Part shown: positions 1 to 6,365 of the stretch, piece after piece
How the letters are laid out: each line of letters opens with the position of its first letter
Position numbering within the stretch: position 1 is the stretch's first letter
Notes under the pieces: model-generated
Seen by the model: the letters and a program-made list of their open reading frames with translations, nothing else
The model's database searches: none
Told to the model about the DNA's origin: nothing
Position numbers and translations under genes: made by a program
NCBI GenBank assembly: GCA_025355485.1
Contig: JANXZP010000025.1
Location: forward strand, 1-6,365
DNA length: 6,365 nucleotides
Origin: Pseudomonadota bacterium
GTDB lineage: Bacteria; Pseudomonadota; Gammaproteobacteria; Xanthomonadales; Xanthomonadaceae
Reading direction: 5' to 3'

Positions 1-585
1 CTTCTCGCCGATCAGGTAATCGCCGACCACGATCAGCTTGGCCAATCCGTACAGGATGCGTTCGAGCCCGCCGGAAAACATCGTCGCGTCCCAGCGTCGC
101 CGCCGCAGGTCGCGCAGGAATTCATCGAAGCGATGGATCGGCCCGACCGGCAGCGTGGAAGGCAGCAGCTGGTAGCACAGGTATTCGCCGAACGCGTGCG
201 CGCGCAGGTTGCCCTTGTAGGACTCCAGCAGGTAGTGGATCAGGCGCAGGCTGTAGAACGCCAGGCCCGCCGGCAATACCACGCTTGCCCCGATGCCTTC
301 GCCGGCCCGCTGTCCCACCGCGAGGAAAAGTAGGAATGCCGCAACAACGACTGCGATTCCTGCGATCGTCGCAGCCCTGTTGCCCGCTGCACGGCGATGC
401 ACCAGGTAGGTCAGCAGCACTCCGGCCGCCAGCACCGCAAGCGACAACACCGACACGCTGGCAAGCAGGCCGGTGCCACACGCCGCAATGGCCGGAATCT
501 GCCAGCGCGATGGCAGCAGCCACGCAAGACAGGCCGCTAGGCCGGACCAACCAAGCAATAACGTCAGCAGTTGCTGGTCAGACAC
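1..585 (-). CDS. MBOAT-family membrane O-acyltransferase (DltB/AlgI-like), N-terminal part
   Basis: This is the N-terminal 195 codons of an integral membrane acyltransferase; the rest lies beyond the window start. I chose the GTG at 585-583 because GGGAG (599-595) sits nine bases upstream; it overlaps the preceding stop by eight bases. Hydrophobic segments are visible at about residues 5-24, 32-61 (one or two helices), 72-90 and 101-117. The MBOAT signature follows: LPAGLAFYSLRLIHY at 104-118, then YKGN at 123-126, then LPVGPIHRFDEF at 145-156, equivalent to the 'LPxGxSFY...GPIxR' block of AlgI and DltB. The catalytic histidine of this family would lie downstream and is not visible. In the family, such proteins pass an acyl group from a cytoplasmic donor to an extracytoplasmic hydroxyl. 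With a ligase, carrier and SGNH protein upstream, a DltB-like role is the best inference. An AlgI-like acetyltransferase is the main alternative, but the ligases argue against plain acetate transfer. Confidence 0.88.
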   Translation of the reverse strand, partial: MSDQQLLTLLLGWSGLAACLAWLLPSRWQIPAIAACGTGLLASVSVLSLAVLAAGVLLTYLVHRRAAGNRAATIAGIAVVVAAFLLFLAVGQRAGEGIGASVVLPAGLAFYSLRLIHYLLESYKGNLRAHAFGEYLCYQLLPSTLPVGPIHRFDEFLRDLRRRRWDATMFSGGLERILYGLAKLIVVGDYLIGEK

Positions 586-1491
586 CCGAATGCACTCCCA
601 GCAAGGCCGCCAACTGCTTCGCCAGCCACGCGCTGTAGAACGCCCGGCCGCGATGGTTGGCGTGTACCTGGTCGCAATACAGCGACTCGTCCATTGCACC
701 AGGCTCCCATTCCAGGAAACCATCCTGCTTGATCAGGCGTTCGCGCAGCAGCGCCGTCTCCCGCTTGAGGCTGGCGGGCACGACGCTGTCGCCCGACGGC
801 GAGCGCGGCAACGTGAGCAGGACCACGCGTGTGCCAGCCGCCTGCATGCGGCGCAAGTAGGCGAGGTCCGTCGCGCGTTCGTCATCGGTGATCTCGCGCC
901 AGCGCGCGGCGTACTGTGCATAAGCAGCCAGCGCATCAGGATTTTTGCGGTGCCTGCAACTGGCTTCGGGCGGCCACTCTTCCTGCCCGCGGTTGTCGTC
1001 CATTTCGCCATGCGCAGGGGCGATCGCCAGGTGCATGCGCAGCATGATCAGGTTCAGCCGCGCATGCCTGAGCAATCCGGCGATCGGAGCGTGTTCGCTG
1101 CGGTCGAACAGCAGCAACTCCGCCTCCACCAGCAACACATCCGGCGGTCGACGTGCGATGGCCGCCAATGCCGGATACAAATATCCAACCGCCGGGTCGT
1201 TCGCGGTGACACGATGAAACACCACGCGCCGGCCAGGCACGCCCAGGCGTGATGCGAACGCAGCATCGAAATCCACCGCGTACATCGTCTTGGACGAACC
1301 CAGCGCGACGACGTGCAGCGCACCCGGCGGTATCGCCTGCAAGCGTTGCAGGTTGAAGCTCACTGACTTGTCGACGGACCCCGCCAGCCACGCTGTCCGA
1401 TGCAGGTTGCCCAGTGCGAGCAGCAGCACGACTGCAAACAGCGTCGCAGCGATCCAGACGGCCAGCGGCGGCTTGTTCGCCAGCGAGCCGG

Positions 1492-1495
<4 letters not shown>
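578..1495 (-). CDS. Membrane-anchored SGNH-hydrolase/DltD-like protein
   Basis: This is a protein of about 305 residues with one N-terminal membrane segment at about residues 11-31 and no obvious cleavage site, so probably a type II anchor with the main domain in the periplasm. Two parts fit the SGNH fold: a strand ending in VVALGSSKT (62-70), with Ser68 as likely nucleophile in a G-x-S block, and a C-terminal DQVHANHRGR (275-284), which gives the Asp275-x-x-His278 pair. The middle (about 150-205) is variable and polar. I prefer the GTG at 1495 because it forms a GTGA four-base overlap with the upstream stop; a TTG at 1501 would add two residues. Proteins of this shape (DltD, AlgJ/AlgX) partner MBOAT acyltransferases, and the next gene is an MBOAT. 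It probably helps transfer, proofread or hydrolyse the acyl group. No family name can be fixed by eye, and overall similarity to DltD may be low. Confidence 0.78.
595..599 (-). promoter_or_regulatory. Ribosome binding site deciding the MBOAT GTG start
   Basis: On the - strand GGGAG lies nine bases before the GTG at 585. It is inside the end of the upstream SGNH gene, as expected for a coupled downstream gene. No better in-frame start is seen nearby. Confidence 0.6.
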
Positions 1496-3317
<1,822 letters not shown>

Positions 3318-3318
<1 letters not shown>

Positions 3319-4841
3319 CAGATGAAATCCTTCAACTGCTTGCGCAAGATCTTGCCGTTGGCGCTGCGCGGGATCGCGGCGACGCGCCTGAAAATCGTCG
3401 GCATGCGCGACGGTCCGAGCCGTTCGCGCACGAAGGCCGCGATGCGACTGTCGGACAGCGACTCCTCTGCCACGTCAGCGCCAGCGCAGATCAGCGCAGC
3501 GATCCTCTCGCCGCCCGCAGCATCAGCCCAACCGAACACGGCCGCCTCGGCCACGCCCTGATACTGCTCCAGCACGGCCTCGATTTCCTGCGGCTGGATT
3601 TTCTCGGTGCCCAGAGTCTTGATGAAATCGCCACTGCGCCCGACGATGCTGATCCGTCCCTCGCCATCGCGGCGCACAAGATCGCCGGTGCACAGCCAAC
3701 GGCCGTCGAACCTTGCCGTGGTCGCGGCTGCATCGTGCAGGTAACCGCTCATCGGATGTTCGAGCAGGATCTGCAACTCGCCCACCTCACCCTGCGCCAC
3801 ATCGCGGCCGTTTTCATCGACGACGCGCGCATCGCAACCCACCGCACGGCCGATGCTCGCATCGTCGGCGGACCACGCGCGCACATCCTGGCTCACGCAC
3901 AAGCCCACGGTTTCGGTTAGCCCGTAGTAATTCACCACCGGGATTCCGTAACGCAGGTAGAACTGGCGCACGTCGTCGGCGTTCAAGTCGGTGCCGGTGC
4001 AATAGACGGCTTTCGTCGAAGCGAACACGGCATCGGCAACGCGATCGCCGAGCAGGTTGACGTGGCGCAACACGACCGGCGCAGCGAACATCCGCTGCGG
4101 CTGGGTGCGTTCGATGCAGTCGAGCAGGGCGAATGTGTTGTCGCGCTGTTTCCTGGGTGAGCAGATCCACGCCATCCCCGCGAGCGGCGCGGCCACGAAT
4201 GCGTTGCGCAGGCCGCTCATCGTGTGCGGATCGGCGAGGTTGAGCAGTCGCTCGCCCGATTGCCAGTCGAAGGTGTCCACGACCAACCGCGCGCTGCGTG
4301 CGAGCGCGGCATGGCTCAACACGACGGCTTTTGGATCACCGGTCGAACCGGAAGTGAACAAATAAGCGGCTGGCGTGTCCGCCGAAAAATCCGACGATGC
4401 GGACTGTTCAATTCCGGCATCAGCGCTCGTCGCGCTATCGTCGAGCAGTCGCGCGCCCACGATGGAAGCCGGCATCACGCCAAGCCGACACGACAATCCT
4501 TGCCATGCAGGCAGCAAGTCATCGTCGACGATCGCGAGCGCGGGGCTCGCCTTCACGCATGTCTTTTCCAATAGATATGCAGGCCAACTTGCATCGACCG
4601 GGACGAACACCGCGCCTTCCAGCACCGTCGCCCAGAACGCGACCAGCGCGGGAAATCCCTGATCGCCGTGGAACAGCACCGCATCGCCGTTGCGAACGCC
4701 GATCTCCGCGAACAAGATGCGACAACGCGCGACGCAATCGACAAAGCGCGCGCAATCCAGCGTCGCCAAGTCTGCGGCGGATTCGATCGTGAACAGGTTC
4801 CGGGCGCAGACGTCCCGGTAAATCGCTTGCAGACTCGTCAC
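3318..4841 (-). CDS. Stand-alone adenylate-forming acyl/aminoacyl ligase
   Basis: This is an ANL-superfamily enzyme of about 507 residues, close in length to DltA. Motifs: phosphate loop LFTSGSTGDPKAV at 161-173 (Ala where Gly usually follows the lysine), NYYGLTET at 304-311, LCTGDL at 383-388, GRSGDFIK at 401-408 leading to GTEKIQPQEIE, and catalytic lysine K497 in NGKILRKQL near the C-terminus. No carrier domain is present. It could load the Ser570 carrier of the next gene in trans, or make an acyl-CoA. The open frame runs upstream through ssb to an ATG at 5387, but that part is out-of-frame ssb sequence. I chose the GTG at 4841 because homology-like sequence begins there and GGGGAG (4858-4853) lies 11 bases upstream. 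GTG 4853 and TTG 4877 are in-frame alternatives with purine tracts too close to them. It resembles the second ligase only in motifs, so it is not a recent duplicate. Substrate unknown. Confidence 0.87.
3328..3332 (-). promoter_or_regulatory. Ribosome binding site of the ligase-carrier gene
   Basis: AAGGA on the - strand lies nine bases before the ATG at 3318, inside the last codons of the upstream ligase. It supports 3318 over the in-frame ATG six codons later. Confidence 0.6.
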
Positions 4842-4852
4842 CGGCGACGGCA

Positions 4853-4858
4853 CTCCCC
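4853..4858 (-). promoter_or_regulatory. Probable ribosome binding site of the stand-alone ligase
   Basis: GGGGAG on the - strand lies 11 bases before the GTG at 4841. The spacing is slightly long, so the start is a choice between 4841 and the in-frame GTG 4853 or TTG 4877. Confidence 0.45.
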
Positions 4859-4886
4859 GGATTGCCGTGTTGATCAATTCCCCAGA

Positions 4887-4906
4887 TTCTGAGCTAGAAG
4901 TCAGAA
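4887..4906. repeat. Short inverted repeat over the ssb stop codon
   Basis: TTCTGA and TCAGAA form a perfect six-base stem around an eight-base loop, and the second arm contains the ssb stop codon. There is no T-tract after it on either strand, so it is not a convincing intrinsic terminator. It may be chance. Confidence 0.3.
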
Positions 4907-5380
4907 CGGAATGTCGTCGTCCGGGAAGTCGTTGTCCATCGGCGGAGCGGCCGGACGCGCAGAGCGCTCGCCCTGGTCGCCGAAGCCACCACCACCCGAT
5001 GCGCGTGGCGCGCGTTCGGAACCTTCGCTGCGTGCAGCGCCGTCCGGCCGTCCGCCCAGCATCTGCATCTCGTTGACGATGATGTCGGTGGTGTAGCGCT
5101 CGACGCCCTGCTTGTCGGTGTACTTGTCGGTGCGCAGCGAGCCTTCGACGTACACCTGCGAGCCTTTCTTGAGGTACTCGCCGGCGATCTCGGCCAGCCG
5201 GCCGAAGAATTTCAGCCGATGCCATTCGGTGCGTTCCTGCTTCTCGCCGTTCTTGTCCTTCCAGGACTCGTTGGTGGCGATGCTGACCGAGGCCAGCGCC
5301 GATCCGCTCTGCGCGTAGCGCACTTCCGGATCCTTGCCGAGCGTGCCGATCAGGATGACTTTGTTGACTCCGCGTGCCAT
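4901..5380 (-). CDS. ssb: Single-stranded DNA-binding protein SSB
   Basis: This is a 159-residue SSB. The N-terminal OB fold (about 1-110) is clear: MARGVNKVILIGTLGKDPEV at the start, TEWHRLKFFG at 51-60, KGSQVYVEG at 72-80, YTTDIIVNEMQMLGGR at 96-111. A glycine-, arginine- and serine-rich linker (112-148) follows, then the acidic tip MDNDFPDDDIPF, which docks replication and repair partners such as exonuclease I and PriA in known SSBs. The protein coats single-stranded DNA as a tetramer. The ATG at 5380 matches the E. coli start (MASRGVNK) and has GAGGAA six bases upstream; a TTG at 5398 would add six residues with no support. It is divergent from ispB and lies 59 bases upstream of the ligase operon. 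The linker is shorter than in E. coli SSB (about 178 residues). Confidence 0.98.
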   Translation of the reverse strand: MARGVNKVILIGTLGKDPEVRYAQSGSALASVSIATNESWKDKNGEKQERTEWHRLKFFGRLAEIAGEYLKKGSQVYVEGSLRTDKYTDKQGVERYTTDIIVNEMQMLGGRPDGAARSEGSERAPRASGGGGFGDQGERSARPAAPPMDNDFPDDDIPF

Positions 5381-5386
5381 GCCGCA

Positions 5387-5392
5387 TTCCTC
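5387..5392 (-). promoter_or_regulatory. Ribosome binding site of ssb
   Basis: GAGGAA on the - strand ends six bases before the ATG at 5380. It is the strongest Shine-Dalgarno match in the window and rules for the MARG start. Confidence 0.8.
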
Positions 5393-5400
5393 GTGCAATT

Positions 5401-5406
5401 TGTATA
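5401..5406 (-). promoter_or_regulatory. Possible -10 element for ssb
   Basis: TATACA (four of six consensus matches) lies 20 bases upstream of the ssb ATG in the only A/T-rich patch of the intergenic region. It would give a very short leader that just includes the ribosome binding site. An alternative is the extended -10-like TGGTATCCT slightly upstream. Neither has a good -35 box. No E. coli-type LexA box (CTGT-N8-ACAG) is visible. Confidence 0.3.
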
Positions 5407-5427
5407 GTCAGGATACCACCGCAGTCC

Positions 5428-5450
5428 CGTCTCAGGCCGCGAGACGCGGC
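5428..5450. repeat. Two overlapping inverted repeats in the ssb-ispB intergenic region
   Basis: CGTCTC (5428-5433) pairs with GAGACG (5441-5446) around seven bases. GCCGCG (5436-5441) pairs with CGCGGC (5445-5450) around AGA. The two stems share bases and exclude each other. They lie between the candidate -10 elements of the divergent genes, so they could be a protein-binding site. They could also be chance in GC-rich DNA. Confidence 0.4.
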
Positions 5451-5466
5451 GACCGAACGGGCCGGA

Positions 5467-5472
5467 TATAAT
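5467..5472 (+). promoter_or_regulatory. Probable -10 element of the ispB promoter
   Basis: A perfect TATAAT in otherwise GC-rich DNA, 26 bases before the ATG at 5499. Transcription would begin near 5478-5480, giving a leader of about 20 bases. No recognisable -35 hexamer is found at 16-19 bases upstream. Confidence 0.6.
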
Positions 5473-5498
5473 CGACCGTCCCCCTGCCGCCACAGCCG

Positions 5499-6365
5499 AT
5501 GACACCCGACGCATCCATCCAGCGCCGCCCCGACCCCGGATCAGCTCCAGGCCTTGCCCTGCCTGCGATCCAGGCGTTGACGGCCGATGACATGGACGCG
5601 GTCAACGCGCTGATCCGCAAGCGGCTGGCATCCGACGTGGTGCTGGTCAACCAGATCGGCCAGCACATCATCGCGGCCGGCGGCAAACGGCTGCGGCCGA
5701 TGCTGGTCCTGCTTGCCGCGCGCGCGATGGGCTATCGCGGCGACGAACACCACCAGCTTGCGGCGATCATCGAGTTCATCCACACCGCGACCCTGCTGCA
5801 CGACGACGTGGTCGACGAATCCGACCTGCGGCGCGGCCGCAAGACCGCGAATGCGCTGTGGGGCAACGCGCCGAGCGTGCTGGTCGGCGACTTCCTGTAT
5901 TCGCGCAGTTTCCAGCTGATGGTCGAACTCGACAGCACCGAGATCATGCGCGTGCTTGCGGATACGACGAACGCCATCGCCGAGGGCGAAGTGCTGCAAC
6001 TGCTGCACGTGCGCAATCCCGACACCGACGAGGCCGCGTACCTGCAGGTGATCGAGCGCAAGACCGCGGTGCTGTTCGCGGCGGCGACGCGGCTGGGCGG
6101 TTTGCTCGCGGGTGCCGACGCGGTCCATCAGCAAGCGCTGCACACCTATGGACTGGAACTGGGCTTCGCATTCCAGATCGCCGACGATGTGCTCGACTAC
6201 ACCGCCGACGGCATCGCGCTCGGAAAAAATCTCGGTGACGACCTCGCCGAAGGCAAAGCCACCCTGCCGCTGATCCACGCACTCGCGCACACCGATGCGC
6301 TCACGCGCGAACACATGCGCGCGGCCGTGCGTTCGGGTGATGTCGATGAAATGCCGATGATCCTG
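5499..6365 (+). CDS. ispB: Long-chain polyprenyl (octaprenyl-type) diphosphate synthase, C-terminus cut
   Basis: The first 289 codons of a trans-prenyltransferase are visible; E. coli IspB has 323 residues, so roughly the last 60 are missing once the extra N-terminal residues are allowed for. It extends farnesyl diphosphate with isopentenyl diphosphate to make the side chain of ubiquinone. Visible motifs are GGKRLRPM at 61-68, the first aspartate-rich motif DDVVD at 102-106 followed by RRGR, VGDFLYSRSF at 129-138, GEVLQL at 163-168, KTA at 188-190, the second motif DDVLD at 229-233, and GKNLGDDLAEGK at 242-253. The fifth residue before the first motif is Ala97, a small residue consistent with long products; the exact chain length cannot be told. 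About 15-20 extra N-terminal residues, rich in Pro, precede the E. coli-like start. The ATG at 5499 has no Shine-Dalgarno sequence, so a later start such as TTG 5577 is possible. Confidence 0.95.
   Translation, partial: MTPDASIQRRPDPGSAPGLALPAIQALTADDMDAVNALIRKRLASDVVLVNQIGQHIIAAGGKRLRPMLVLLAARAMGYRGDEHHQLAAIIEFIHTATLLHDDVVDESDLRRGRKTANALWGNAPSVLVGDFLYSRSFQLMVELDSTEIMRVLADTTNAIAEGEVLQLLHVRNPDTDEAAYLQVIERKTAVLFAAATRLGGLLAGADAVHQQALHTYGLELGFAFQIADDVLDYTADGIALGKNLGDDLAEGKATLPLIHALAHTDALTREHMRAAVRSGDVDEMPMIL

Noticed and set aside
122..550. A 142-codon - strand open frame inside the MBOAT gene
   Set aside because: It is in a different frame from the MBOAT signature and lacks hydrophobic segments; the MBOAT frame runs open from 585 to the window edge.
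473..1252. A 259-codon open frame on the + strand opposite the SGNH gene
   Set aside because: Low-complexity His/Arg/Gln-rich composition and no start signal; it is a shadow of the real - strand gene.
4842..5387. N-terminal extension of the stand-alone ligase to an ATG at 5387
   Set aside because: The extra 182 residues are ssb read in another frame, Arg-rich and without ANL character; ligase-like sequence begins near 4841.
5381..5498. An SOS (LexA) operator before ssb, as in E. coli
   Set aside because: No CTGT-N8-ACAG match is visible in the intergenic region; other LexA site types cannot be excluded by eye.
5541..6314. A 257-codon open frame on the - strand opposite ispB
   Set aside because: ispB motifs are unmistakable on the + strand; the antisense product has shadow-type composition (many Gln, His, Arg).

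Overview
The window is GC-rich, bacterial and tightly packed with genes. The single-strand binding protein and the polyprenyl diphosphate synthase both resemble gammaproteobacterial forms, and the SSB looks Xanthomonadales-like. A ubiquinone-type long-chain prenyl synthase and an E. coli-like SSB acidic tail support a Gram-negative host. I judged this placement from remembered family sequences, not from a search.

Layout: a divergent intergenic region at about 5381-5498 separates two transcription directions. To the right, on the + strand, lies ispB (from 5499, cut by the window end). To the left, on the - strand, come five genes in this order: ssb (5380-4901), a stand-alone adenylate-forming ligase (4841-3318), a second adenylate-forming ligase with a C-terminal acyl carrier domain (3318-1492), a membrane-anchored SGNH/DltD-like protein (1495-578), and an MBOAT acyltransferase (from 585, cut by the window start). 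The last four overlap end to end by 1, 4 and 8 bases, so they are almost certainly one translationally coupled operon. No stretch over 300 bases lacks a gene.

The four-gene cluster has the same logic as the Gram-positive dlt operon, which D-alanylates teichoic acid. A ligase activates an acid as its adenylate and loads it on a phosphopantetheine carrier. A membrane MBOAT protein moves the acyl group across the membrane, and a DltD/SGNH partner helps place it on an extracytoplasmic acceptor. Here the carrier is fused to a ligase, there are two different ligases for one visible carrier, and the host appears Gram-negative and so has no teichoic acid. The likely role is acylation of a periplasmic or surface glycan, lipid or peptide. 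Neither the acyl group nor the acceptor can be read from the sequence. This cluster is the most interesting content of the window; ssb and ispB are ordinary housekeeping genes.
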